8,918 bases of DNA from Euryarchaeota archaeon UBA106 (GTDB lineage Archaea; Thermoplasmatota; Poseidoniia; Poseidoniales; Thalassarchaeaceae). The notes under the pieces were generated by a model, which was given only the letters and a program-made list of their open reading frames with translations, did no database searches and was not told where the DNA came from. Of this stretch, positions 1-6,843 are shown piece by piece; the stretch's first letter is position 1, and each line of letters starts with the position of its first letter. The stretch covers positions 1-8,918 of the forward strand of contig DAOJ01000049.1 in the NCBI GenBank assembly GCA_002502365.1, written 5' to 3'. The translations under genes were made by a program, and so were the position numbers.

Positions 1-503
1 TCAGAAATCACAAATCCTGCAATTCCAGCCCCTATTCCCATCGATGCAGACCAGCCACCAGAGATTAGGGCATTCGCTGTAAGGAGTTCTTCTTCATCGC
101 ATATTGTAGGTAAATATGCAGTTCCTGCTGGGTCATAAGTTGCTCTTCCAACCACTAGTAACATCGCTAAGATGTATACTGAAAATAAATTGTCAAGAAG
201 CCCTAACAGGATAAATGAAATTAGTACACAGAAAGAAAATAAGTTAGCAATAACCATCAAATATTTTCTTGGGTATCTATCAGCCAACATTCCTGTAATC
301 GGTTCCAATGGAGCAAAGGTGAAACTCCTAACGGCAAGAACACCAGCTATTGCCAAAGGTGAATCATCCGATGCCTCCCCGGCTAACAAAAACATGACTA
401 GAACAGTAAACCAATCACCAATGTATAGAATCATGTTCGAACCCCAAAGACAACCGAACGTCTTGTTGGTTCGAAGCAACTCAAGATACCCTGGACTAGT
501 CAA
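1..503 (-). CDS. MFS transporter, N-terminal part (runs off left edge)
   Basis: This is a major facilitator superfamily transporter, probably an exporter of the MFS_3-like type; the substrate cannot be told. The first 167 residues are visible and the rest lies outside the window. The loop 2-3 signature (motif A) is clear as GMLADRYPRK at residues 71-80, after two hydrophobic helices (about 18-41 and 48-68). Further helices lie at about 82-102 and 106-118, followed by GRATYDPAGTAYLP at 119-132, which resembles the R-x-x-x-x-PA-x-x-A-x-LP stretch of this group. The start is inferred to be TTG at 503, because AGGTGAT lies 3 nt upstream and the MFS homology begins a few residues later; there is no in-frame ATG until residue 24. 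The gene lies 21 nt after, and in the same frame as, the stop of the 269-aa membrane protein, so co-transcription is likely. Confidence 0.85.
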   Translation of the reverse strand, partial: MTSPGYLELLRTNKTFGCLWGSNMILYIGDWFTVLVMFLLAGEASDDSPLAIAGVLAVRSFTFAPLEPITGMLADRYPRKYLMVIANLFSFCVLISFILLGLLDNLFSVYILAMLLVVGRATYDPAGTAYLPTICDEEELLTANALISGGWSASMGIGAGIAGFVIS

Positions 504-506
504 TAT

Positions 507-513
507 ATCACCT
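507..513 (-). promoter_or_regulatory. Shine-Dalgarno AGGTGAT for the MFS gene
   Basis: AGGTGAT on the minus strand, 3 nt before a TTG codon. The same heptamer at the same spacing precedes two other genes in this window (1338-1344 and 7645-7651), which is why TTG is taken as the real start. It is complementary to the conserved AUCACCU near the 3' end of 16S rRNA. Confidence 0.7.
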
Positions 514-524
514 GTGGATTCAAC

Positions 525-1334
525 TCAAAAAATCTCAGGATATATCCTTAGTATGAATAATGGGAACAAAGCGAAAATTATGTTTCGGAACATTGCGTCC
601 CTAGTTGTTCGTATATGGCTATCAACGATTGCTTGCATTCTTGATTCGATTGCATCAGCAATTCCAACTGCTGGCTTCTTGACAACCCCAAGACTACCAT
701 CGATGAGATCTACTCCCCTATCCAAAAGGCCAAAGATAAATTTTGAGATAAAGTTTGGTTCATCCACTTTGACAATTTCACCATCTACTTCATGGTCGAC
801 ATCAATTACTCTCTTCCAAGGACGAGGTATACGGAATCTTTCCAACCCACGAAGAATCTCTCTTCCTCTAAGAGCTCGTTCAATACCTCGCTTGAGTTTC
901 TCAAGATTTAATCGGGACAGGCGTTTGAGACTGCGTCTGGTTCTCATAACTCGTAAAAAATCCCAGAGTATCCAGAATACAAGGGCTAGTACAAGCATCT
1001 GTGCACCGAACTGTGGAACCTCATCCCAAGATTGCCAACCTATCTCACCTATTGCAATACGTGCAATAGCTGCTGCAATTGAAGGAAGGACAAATGCCAA
1101 TACTTCTTGTCTTAACAATCCTCCAAAACCTCTGACTGGGATTCGGTCGATATTTTCTCTAAACCAATTTAGATGTCGCTTCCTTTCGCCTGTTGGAGCG
1201 TATGCTTCGATAAGGTCCAACAGTGGTCTACGAAGTAACCATATTCGTAGGAAAAGTGGAATTACAAGTGCCAGAATATAGGCTTCCCAAGGAGACTCGG
1301 GAGGCCAAGACGGCAGTGAGTAGGCGTCTTCCAT
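525..1334 (-). CDS. hypothetical multi-span membrane protein (269 aa)
   Basis: I do not recognise this family. Hydrophobic stretches that look like membrane spans lie at about residues 15-35, 76-96, 109-128 and 248-265. Between the third and fourth is a strongly basic segment (about 129-175, rich in Arg and Lys, probably helical), followed by an acidic stretch (176-192), so a sizeable soluble domain sits between the spans. The start is ATG at 1334, preceded by GAGGTGAT with a 3-nt gap; a GTG at 1370 in the same frame would add 12 residues but has no such site. The gene is 49 nt downstream of the 138-aa membrane protein and 21 nt upstream of the MFS gene. The context suggests a membrane-associated role alongside the transporter or the AlkB-like enzyme. 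That it is a gene is well supported; its function is unknown. Confidence 0.8.
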   Translation of the reverse strand: MEDAYSLPSWPPESPWEAYILALVIPLFLRIWLLRRPLLDLIEAYAPTGERKRHLNWFRENIDRIPVRGFGGLLRQEVLAFVLPSIAAAIARIAIGEIGWQSWDEVPQFGAQMLVLALVFWILWDFLRVMRTRRSLKRLSRLNLEKLKRGIERALRGREILRGLERFRIPRPWKRVIDVDHEVDGEIVKVDEPNFISKFIFGLLDRGVDLIDGSLGVVKKPAVGIADAIESRMQAIVDSHIRTTRDAMFRNIIFALFPLFILRIYPEIF

Positions 1335-1337
1335 AAT

Positions 1338-1345
1338 ATCACCTC
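1338..1345 (-). promoter_or_regulatory. Shine-Dalgarno GAGGTGAT deciding the start of the 269-aa protein
   Basis: GAGGTGAT on the minus strand, 3 nt before the ATG at 1334. It is the longest match to the 16S rRNA 3' end in the window and argues against the upstream GTG at 1370. Confidence 0.75.
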
Positions 1346-1383
1346 GGAATGTTTTACCCATCAACTTCACTCAAACGAGTTAG

Positions 1384-1800
1384 TTATCTTGCAGGAACTG
1401 ATAATGCAGATCTTGCCATCACTATGACAAGTATTGCTGAACTGATTAGAGTAATCGCCAGTATGTTCGATGTACGAACCAACATCAAGCAAAATCCGGT
1501 AATACCACATGCATAACTGACTACCTCACATCTAGATGCTAATAGTAATACAGACGATGGCACCAAGACTGGGTTTGGGTATTCTCTAATCATTCGACTT
1601 AGTAAGATGTACAGACCTTGAAACGGAATAGCAATACAAAATAGAGCCATTGCCAGAAGTAGAAGAGTCTCAGGATTATCGTCAGCCTTCAATTCACTAC
1701 CCTTCCAAAATAGATTGCTTAGACCTACACTTAGAAGTCCTGTGTGGATAAGTGCAGAGGTGGTTGAGACTGATGTCGCTTCCACCGAATCGGGCACCAT
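1384..1800 (-). CDS. hypothetical small membrane protein (138 aa)
   Basis: The family is not recognised. The protein is very hydrophobic, with likely membrane spans at about residues 46-66, 78-89, 92-108 and 111-130, and a weaker hydrophobic stretch at 17-31. The N-terminus is polar and Ser/Thr-rich, and the protein ends in a short basic tail. Three cysteines fall in the membrane half (C91, C97, C104). The start is ATG at 1800; no Shine-Dalgarno is visible before it. The gene begins 55 nt after the AlkB-like gene ends and lies 49 nt before the next minus-strand gene, so it is probably part of the same transcript. No gene is seen on the opposite strand. Its position next to a membrane monooxygenase makes an accessory membrane role possible, but nothing in the sequence shows it. 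Confidence 0.72.
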   Translation of the reverse strand: MVPDSVEATSVSTTSALIHTGLLSVGLSNLFWKGSELKADDNPETLLLLAMALFCIAIPFQGLYILLSRMIREYPNPVLVPSSVLLLASRCEVVSYACGITGFCLMLVRTSNILAITLISSAILVIVMARSALSVPAR

Positions 1801-1855
1801 AGGGTCATTCCGATTCGAAGTGCTCTTGACAATTGCGCTCGATTATTGTGGTTAC

Positions 1856-2926
1856 CTACTGATTATCAGGGAGTCTACTGGCCATCGCCCTCTTCCATAT
1901 CGGCGGTACTAAGCATGGCCACCATGATGCATAGTAACCCCATCTTAACTCTGGCGTACCTTCGTAAGGCCTTAACTTCCAGAAGGGGACACTTGCTCTA
2001 AGATGGTGGTCGGAATGTCGGGTCAACTCTAGCAGACTCCACCTAGACCACCTAGCCTCTGTATTCCATGAGTGCTCCTTTGCAAATCTCTCGTCCTCAG
2101 ATCTTCTCAGTCCCCAATGACGAATGTAATTCACGTACTCTAGAGTTAGAATTGCGATTCCAGACATTACAAGCCATCCTACAGCAACTGGAATACCATC
2201 AAAATACCCGAGTATGCCGGGTAGAAATGCTATTGCAAACAGCGTAACCATTTGTAGCAAAAGACCGCGATAAGTAGGATTACTCAGACCATTCTTACCC
2301 TTCTTATTGTGTACACTAGCAGATGAGAAAAACTGACCTGGTATAGTACTCATCCAGAACGACCACAGCCCCTGATGAGCCTCTGCACTGGCAGAGTCCT
2401 TGGCTGTGCTTACCCACTTATGGTGAACATGATTGTGCTCATAGGTAAAGTGAGTGTAGTGGACAGAAAAAAGCAGAACTCTTGCGAGTCTCCATCCTGG
2501 ACTCCCTCTTTTCTTGTGGCCGAGTTCGTGAGCGGTAACTATGGCTGAGGCAGCGGCGCTTAGGCCAGAGGATAGAGCCCCTACAACCAGCCACCACGTC
2601 ATACCCTCCTTAGCAGCAAAGACGAAAAATGTGGCAACGACAACTAGCTGTAAAATTCCATGAACCCACAGAAGTATCTCAAAAGGAGTTCCTGATTCTC
2701 TCGGAGGGCGAGCAACCTTGGATTCGCCCATCAGGATGTCAAGTATAGGTGCAACTCCCCAGACAAATACAACCCCCATGGCTACGTACGATTGGTCCTC
2801 AACCACACCCAAAATGTTACCAGAAATGGCGAGAATTGGGGTAATCAAACCAAGCAGGTGGACTGCCCAAGGTTCTGGTTTTAGTTCAACTTCGTGGTTC
2901 TGACTCACCGACGCGGTCTCACTCAT
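1856..2926 (-). CDS. AlkB-like membrane di-iron monooxygenase (alkane hydroxylase/fatty acid desaturase superfamily)
   Basis: This is a 356-aa integral membrane enzyme of the AlkB/XylM branch, which inserts one oxygen atom into hydrocarbon substrates using two irons held by histidine boxes and electrons from rubredoxin. About six membrane spans are visible (21-42, 46-65, 83-105, 111-132, 222-242, 246-267). The histidine boxes are in family order: HELGH at 133-137, EHNHVHH at 162-168 followed by DSAS at 177-180, NYIRHWG at 266-272, and RHSDHH at 303-308. PILDILMGE at 60-68 also matches AlkB. The signatures are shifted from canonical AlkB: EHNxGHH has become EHNHVHH and NYIEHYG has become NYIRHWG. 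The substrate is therefore uncertain (medium-chain alkane, other hydrocarbon or lipid). The start is ATG at 2926, which overlaps the msrA stop by 8 nt; an in-frame TTG at 2959 would add 11 residues and is less likely. No rubredoxin gene is nearby. Confidence 0.88.
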   Translation of the reverse strand: MSETASVSQNHEVELKPEPWAVHLLGLITPILAISGNILGVVEDQSYVAMGVVFVWGVAPILDILMGESKVARPPRESGTPFEILLWVHGILQLVVVATFFVFAAKEGMTWWLVVGALSSGLSAAASAIVTAHELGHKKRGSPGWRLARVLLFSVHYTHFTYEHNHVHHKWVSTAKDSASAEAHQGLWSFWMSTIPGQFFSSASVHNKKGKNGLSNPTYRGLLLQMVTLFAIAFLPGILGYFDGIPVAVGWLVMSGIAILTLEYVNYIRHWGLRRSEDERFAKEHSWNTEARWSRWSLLELTRHSDHHLRASVPFWKLRPYEGTPELRWGYYASWWPCLVPPIWKRAMASRLPDNQ

Positions 2927-3443
2927 ACAAACGTGCGTGTTTGGCTCTAGTCTTAGCAATTTTTGGTGAGACCACTGCTTGACAATACGGGTTTTGTGGA
3001 TTATTGGCGAAGTAGTTGTGATGGTAATTTTCTGCTATCCAAAACTTACCCAATGGACTTACTTCTGTCACAATGTCATCAACGTAATTTTGTTGTACAT
3101 ATTCCATTACATGTTCAACATCAAGACGCTGTTGTTCGTTCGAATAAAATACGCAACTACGGTATTGTGGACCTATGTCGTTGCCTTGACGATTCAATTG
3201 GGTAGGATCATGAACGGTAAAGAAAACCTCGAGAAGTATTCGTTGAGATATAATCTCTGGATCGAATGTGACTTTGACTACCTCTGCATGTCCTGTACGT
3301 TTTCCACAAACTTGCTCATAGGTTGGGTTATCGATATGACCACCTGAATATCCAGGGACTACTTCACTAACTCCTCGAAGTCCAAGCATGGCGCCTTCAA
3401 CGCACCAAAAGCAACCACCTCCGAGGACAATCTGCTCAGCCAT
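2919..3443 (-). CDS. msrA: peptide-methionine (S)-S-oxide reductase MsrA
   Basis: This enzyme reduces the S-epimer of methionine sulfoxide in oxidised proteins, or free, back to methionine in the cytoplasm, normally with thioredoxin as reductant. The 174-aa length fits the family. The catalytic signature GCFWC is at residues 10-14, with nucleophile Cys11. It is followed by GYSGG at 31-35, PTYEQVCGKRTGHAEVVKV (40-58, with the conserved Glu54), HDPTQLNRQGNDIGPQYRS (78-96), and a C-terminal NPYCQAVVSPKIAK (151-164). Cys14, Cys46, Cys97 and Cys154 are the other cysteines; which one resolves the disulfide is unclear. The start is the ATG at 3443, with family similarity beginning at once; no clear Shine-Dalgarno is seen. 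It lies 42 nt after a 48-aa membrane protein gene, and its end overlaps the AlkB-like start, so the two enzymes are probably translationally coupled. Confidence 0.96.
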   Translation of the reverse strand: MAEQIVLGGGCFWCVEGAMLGLRGVSEVVPGYSGGHIDNPTYEQVCGKRTGHAEVVKVTFDPEIISQRILLEVFFTVHDPTQLNRQGNDIGPQYRSCVFYSNEQQRLDVEHVMEYVQQNYVDDIVTEVSPLGKFWIAENYHHNYFANNPQNPYCQAVVSPKIAKTRAKHARLYE

Positions 3444-3485
3444 GATCAGGGGGAATGGTCTCGCAGTTTTCAGGACTCTGCTGAT

Positions 3486-3632
3486 TCAAGGTAAAATTCC
3501 GAGAGTATCCAATCCCATTAGAAGCATGAATAGCATCATGACTAATTCGATGATGGCCCATATTCCAAACCGAATCTTTTCTGCCAAGGTAATTCTTCCC
3601 CACCATGGCCAAAATTCACCTTTTCGCGGCAT
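3486..3632 (-). CDS. small single-span membrane protein (48 aa), unrecognised
   Basis: This short open frame begins at ATG 3632 and stops at TGA 3486-3488. It encodes a basic, tryptophan-rich N-terminus (PRKGEFWPWWGR at 2-13), an amphipathic stretch (14-22), and one hydrophobic segment (about 23-40), ending in a short tail. That layout is typical of a small membrane protein with the N-terminus inside. An in-frame stop pair lies upstream at about 3671-3676, and no other start codon occurs between it and the ATG. The gene fills an otherwise empty interval, is co-directional with msrA and lies 42 nt upstream of it, so it may be the first gene of the msrA-alkB transcript. No Shine-Dalgarno is visible, so leaderless translation would be needed. 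I do not recognise a family; the length makes a chance open frame possible. Confidence 0.5.
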   Translation of the reverse strand: MPRKGEFWPWWGRITLAEKIRFGIWAIIELVMMLFMLLMGLDTLGILP

Positions 3633-3705
3633 CGAGGTTAAACGCGCCAGAGCGGACTTCGTACAGATTGCTCATCATTCGTTATCAATAAGTTATCCCC
3701 ATCAT

Positions 3706-3736
3706 CAAAATTTAATCTTCCTTAGGTTAAGATAAT
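3706..3736 (+). promoter_or_regulatory. AT-rich candidate promoter of the lipoprotein gene
   Basis: The 129-nt divergent gap 3633-3761 holds AT-rich segments, including tttaatctt (3711-3719) and ttaagataa (3727-3735). The second would put an archaeal transcription start within about 10 nt of the ATG at 3762, giving a very short leader. This agrees with the absence of a Shine-Dalgarno before that ATG. The same gap should also hold the promoter of the minus-strand block, where I see no convincing box. Confidence 0.3.
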
Positions 3737-3761
3737 CTGCAATCGTTAGAGCCGAACGACC

Positions 3762-5234
3762 ATGCGCACCAAGGCTGGCTTGCTCGTTCTGCTAATGATT
3801 GGCGCATCTCTCTCGGGCTGCATCTTCGGCAGTGAGCCAGCCCCTGAACCTGAACCAGAGCCAGAAGGTGAGGTAAGATTCTGGGTCACTGGACCAGATG
3901 GTCAGAATATCGATCTTCCACAATTACCGCTTAATTTCACTTTCTCAAACGTTGGTGAACAGGGCGCTGAACCAAGTATTGGAATTACTTCTAGTGGCTG
4001 TATGTTTTTCATAGCCTTCGAGAAAGTAATGCGTTCATGTGATCATGGAGATTCTTGGGAGATTGTAGACGATATTGCATCTCATCCCTCAACTTCTGAC
4101 CCTTGGGGATGGGTTGATCCAATCACCGACAGAGTCTACAATGTACAAATGGTGGGACTTCTGACAACTTGGATTGCATGGTCTGATGATGACGGAGAGA
4201 CATGGCTTGGAAACCCCCATGATTCAGGCCCAATTCCTCTAAATGATCACATCAAACTAGGAACTGGGCCTTGGACTAATGATGGATATGGTGCAGTTGC
4301 AAACAGTAACCCTGCTGCATGGGAAACTGCAACATATTTCTGCTACAACAAAATTGCAGGAATCTTTTGCTATACCTCGTTCAATGGAGGCGCTACATTC
4401 GAGGTCGGTGGCCAAGTGTTAGGAATGGCAACCACTAACGGAGGCCTACACGGAGCAATTACCTCAGCTCCAGACGGAACTGTCTATGTTCCTCCCAGAG
4501 TAGAAACACCTACTGTCATTTTTTCGAAAGATAACGGATTAACTTGGTCAGAGAGATCGATGGGGTTGGATGTAGGTACACCTAACCCAAGAAAGAACTC
4601 GGAAGTAGGCACAGATAGTGCATCCAATGCATACCATATCTGGACTGGTGCCGACCAAGGAGTCTACATGTCACGAAGCATAGATTCTGGCAATTCATGG
4701 GAAGAAAATAGCATCAGAATTAGCCCAGCGGGTGTAATATCATCTGTATTCCCACATATCGATGCAGGTGACCCAGGAAGGATTGCCATAACCTATCTTG
4801 GAAGCGAGGATATTGATCTATTGAATACCTCAAACATTGATGGCAATCCATGGGATGGAAATGCGCATTATGCACCCCACAACACCACCTACCACCTCTA
4901 CATAACTTACTCGCTGAACGCACTGGATGATGAGCCGGTTTTCCATACCATGCGGGTTACAGATGACCCCGTGCAAATGGGCTCCATCTGTCTCAATAGT
5001 GGTGATTGCAGAGACTTTGGTGGCTCCAACCGCAATCTATTGGACTTCAATGACTTACATATCGACCTAGAGGGAAGAGTGTATGTTGCATTCGCAGATG
5101 GTTGTACAGGTTCCTGTGCTGATGGAAATAATTCCACATCTGAGGACTCACGAGATAGACTGGGGTCGGTTTACTTCCTTAGTTCAGGTCCAAGCCTTTA
5201 CGAGTCAGTCGGCGACCTTGCTGAATTCATGTAA
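3762..5234 (+). CDS. secreted lipoprotein with five Asp-box (BNR/sialidase-type) repeats
   Basis: This 490-aa exported protein has a lipoprotein signal: basic start MRTK, hydrophobic stretch 6-17, lipobox L17-S-G-C20. A Glu-Pro linker at 25-36 follows, so it is probably anchored to the outer membrane face by Cys20. Five Asp-box motifs (S-x-D-x-G-x-T-W type) occur at 92-99, 141-148, 206-213, 255-262 and 306-313, with spacings of 49, 65, 49 and 51 residues, as in sialidase-fold beta-propellers. The third is degenerate (Asp replaced by Asn, final Trp by Phe). Cysteines fall in close pairs (80/93, 194/203, 410/416, 448/452), suggesting surface disulfides. Asp boxes are structural rather than catalytic, and I cannot identify a sialidase active site, so glycan binding, glycan hydrolysis or a purely structural role are all open. 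The start is ATG 3762, with no Shine-Dalgarno. The gene stands alone, with a 2-nt convergent gap to guaB. Confidence 0.88.
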   Translation: MRTKAGLLVLLMIGASLSGCIFGSEPAPEPEPEPEGEVRFWVTGPDGQNIDLPQLPLNFTFSNVGEQGAEPSIGITSSGCMFFIAFEKVMRSCDHGDSWEIVDDIASHPSTSDPWGWVDPITDRVYNVQMVGLLTTWIAWSDDDGETWLGNPHDSGPIPLNDHIKLGTGPWTNDGYGAVANSNPAAWETATYFCYNKIAGIFCYTSFNGGATFEVGGQVLGMATTNGGLHGAITSAPDGTVYVPPRVETPTVIFSKDNGLTWSERSMGLDVGTPNPRKNSEVGTDSASNAYHIWTGADQGVYMSRSIDSGNSWEENSIRISPAGVISSVFPHIDAGDPGRIAITYLGSEDIDLLNTSNIDGNPWDGNAHYAPHNTTYHLYITYSLNALDDEPVFHTMRVTDDPVQMGSICLNSGDCRDFGGSNRNLLDFNDLHIDLEGRVYVAFADGCTGSCADGNNSTSEDSRDRLGSVYFLSSGPSLYESVGDLAEFM

Positions 5235-5236
5235 AT

Positions 5237-6700
5237 TCAACGTCGGTAGTTCGGTGCCTCACGTGTAATCTCAACATCGTGAACATGGGATTCCGAAAGC
5301 CCTGCATTTGTTATTTTGACAAATTGGCAATTCTCTTTCATTGCCGATATATCCTCATTGCCTGTGTAACCCATCGAAGAACGTAGCCCTCCAATTAGTT
5401 GGTGCAATACATGCTCTACAGGTCCTCTTGCCGGAACTCTACCCTCGATACCTTCTGGAACATATTTGCGAGTATCTCCTTGTTCCGATTGGAAGTAACG
5501 CTCGTGAGCACCCTTGCTCATCGCTCCAACACTTCCCATCCCTCGATATACCTTGTATGAACGTCCTTGGTAGAGGATTACTTCACCCGGTGCTTCGTCG
5601 GTTCCAGCTAGTACACTACCAACCATAACACAGTCAGCACCGGCAGCAATAGCCTTAGCAATATCACCACTGAACTTGATTCCACCATCAGCAATTACCG
5701 GAACGTTGGCTTTCTTACAAACCGCAACTACGGATTGAACGGCGGTTAGTTGTGGGACACCTACTCCTGAGACGATTCTTGTGGTGCATATTGATCCGGG
5801 GCCAATTCCAACTTTGACGGCGTTTGCCCCTGCTGAGATCAGTGCATCGGCAGCAGCTCCAGTTGCAACATTACCCGCGATAATTTGCGCGTCTGGTCCA
5901 GCCGCTTCTCGTATCTGGCGAACAGTATGTAGAACTCCATGAGAGTGTCCATGGGCTGTGTCGACTACTACAGCATCGGCACCAGCTTGGAAAAGAGCCA
6001 AGGCTCTCTCGATACCTTTCTCTCCTGTTCCGGTCGCAGCAGCAACTCGAAGACGACCGTGGTTATCTTTGCAAGAGTGGGGATTATCTCGACTACGTTG
6101 GATATCACGAACAGTCATCATTCCAGCACACTTACCATCTTCATCAACAACCAAAAGTTTCTCGATTCTGTGCTGGTGAAGTAGTTTCTTTGCGACCTCT
6201 GGGTCGACATGCTCAGGTACAGTTACCAAGTCAGTTGTCATCATTTCAGAGACTAGGATACTATCATCGGAAACAAATCGAATATCACGATTGGTGATTA
6301 TACCAACAAGGTTCTCTTCTTCATCAACAACTGGTAATCCAGAGAATCCATGTTTATCCTTCAAAGCTCGCATTTCACCAATCGTGGTATCCGGACTAAT
6401 CATTACCGGATCGAGGACTAAACCTGATTCGAATCTCTTCACTAAATTGACCTTAGCAGCTTGTTCTTCTATGGTCATATTTCGATGAATAACCCCTATT
6501 CCTCCGGCCTGAGCTATTGCAATAGCCATTCGTGATTCTGTAACTGTATCCATGGCCGCAGAAACAATTGGAAGATTTAAGGAAATTGAATTTGTAAGCC
6601 TCGTTTTCAGCTTAACTTCAGCAGGTAGAACTGCTGACTCTGCTGGCAGGAGTAATACGTCATCAAAGGTCAGTGCCTCGGGTATGGTCTCGCTCGCCAT
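5237..6700 (-). CDS. guaB: inosine-5'-monophosphate dehydrogenase
   Basis: This enzyme catalyses the NAD-dependent oxidation of IMP to XMP, the committed step of guanine nucleotide synthesis, in the cytoplasm. The protein is 487 aa, the usual length. The N-terminal TFDDVLLLPA is at 11-20. A CBS pair (Bateman domain, about 95-205) interrupts the TIM barrel and probably gives nucleotide control. The IMP-binding active-site loop GPGSICTT at 300-307 carries the catalytic Cys305. ADGGIKFSGD (337-346) binds the IMP phosphate region, GMGS is at 387-390, and the mobile flap has Arg401-Tyr402. All key residues are present. The start is ATG 6700; an in-frame TTG at 6730 would add ten residues but lies inside the TATA-like box. 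That box sits 26 nt before the ATG, so the message is probably leaderless. The neighbours are unrelated to purine synthesis. Confidence 0.97.
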   Translation of the reverse strand: MASETIPEALTFDDVLLLPAESAVLPAEVKLKTRLTNSISLNLPIVSAAMDTVTESRMAIAIAQAGGIGVIHRNMTIEEQAAKVNLVKRFESGLVLDPVMISPDTTIGEMRALKDKHGFSGLPVVDEEENLVGIITNRDIRFVSDDSILVSEMMTTDLVTVPEHVDPEVAKKLLHQHRIEKLLVVDEDGKCAGMMTVRDIQRSRDNPHSCKDNHGRLRVAAATGTGEKGIERALALFQAGADAVVVDTAHGHSHGVLHTVRQIREAAGPDAQIIAGNVATGAAADALISAGANAVKVGIGPGSICTTRIVSGVGVPQLTAVQSVVAVCKKANVPVIADGGIKFSGDIAKAIAAGADCVMVGSVLAGTDEAPGEVILYQGRSYKVYRGMGSVGAMSKGAHERYFQSEQGDTRKYVPEGIEGRVPARGPVEHVLHQLIGGLRSSMGYTGNEDISAMKENCQFVKITNAGLSESHVHDVEITREAPNYRR

Positions 6701-6720
6701 TAGGGATACCCGAGAGCGAC

Positions 6721-6730
6721 TGTATATCAA
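6721..6730 (-). promoter_or_regulatory. TATA-like box of guaB (TTGATATACA)
   Basis: On the minus strand the TATAC core begins 26 nt before the guaB ATG at 6700. Archaeal TATA boxes lie about 26 nt before the transcription start, so transcription should begin at or next to the ATG. No Shine-Dalgarno is present in the 26 nt between, as expected for a leaderless mRNA. The rest of the 143-nt gap to the divergent gene (6731-6843) holds no convincing gene. Confidence 0.6.
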
Positions 6731-6833
6731 CGATTCGTGAAGAAAGAATGGTCAGTTGATTCTGGAATCCTATGAGATGAATATCTACGAAAAAGCGTCG
6801 GGTTCAAGAATGGTAGTCTGTCGCCGCCGGCAG

Positions 6834-6840
6834 TAGTGAT
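6834..6840 (+). promoter_or_regulatory. degenerate Shine-Dalgarno TAGTGAT for the protease gene
   Basis: TAGTGAT ends 3 nt before the ATG at 6844. It keeps the spacing of the three AGGTGAT sites in the window but does not match the heptamer fully, so it is a weaker candidate. Confidence 0.35.
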
Positions 6841-6843
6841 AGT

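Noticed and set aside
172..1281. Long plus-strand open frame of 369 codons
   Set aside because: It covers two minus-strand genes (the MFS transporter and the 269-aa membrane protein), has low-complexity Ser/Arg/Ile-rich composition and resembles no family. The opposite strand has ribosome sites and family motifs.
2927..2959. TTG at 2959 as start of the AlkB-like gene
   Set aside because: It adds 11 residues deep inside the msrA 3' end without a ribosome site; the ATG at 2926 is the better start.
2963..3347. Plus-strand open frames opposite msrA
   Set aside because: They lie entirely within the strongly conserved msrA gene on the minus strand and show no domain.
3388..3735. Plus-strand 115-codon frame before the lipoprotein
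   Set aside because: It overlaps the start of msrA and the small membrane gene on the other strand, and its composition is not protein-like.
6701..6730. TTG at 6730 as guaB start
   Set aside because: It lies inside the TATA-like box and adds ten residues without family similarity; ATG 6700 gives the usual IMPDH length.
6795..6820. tRNA-like GGTTCAA in the guaB/protease gap
   Set aside because: No T-arm stem, acceptor stem or anticodon arm can be paired around it.
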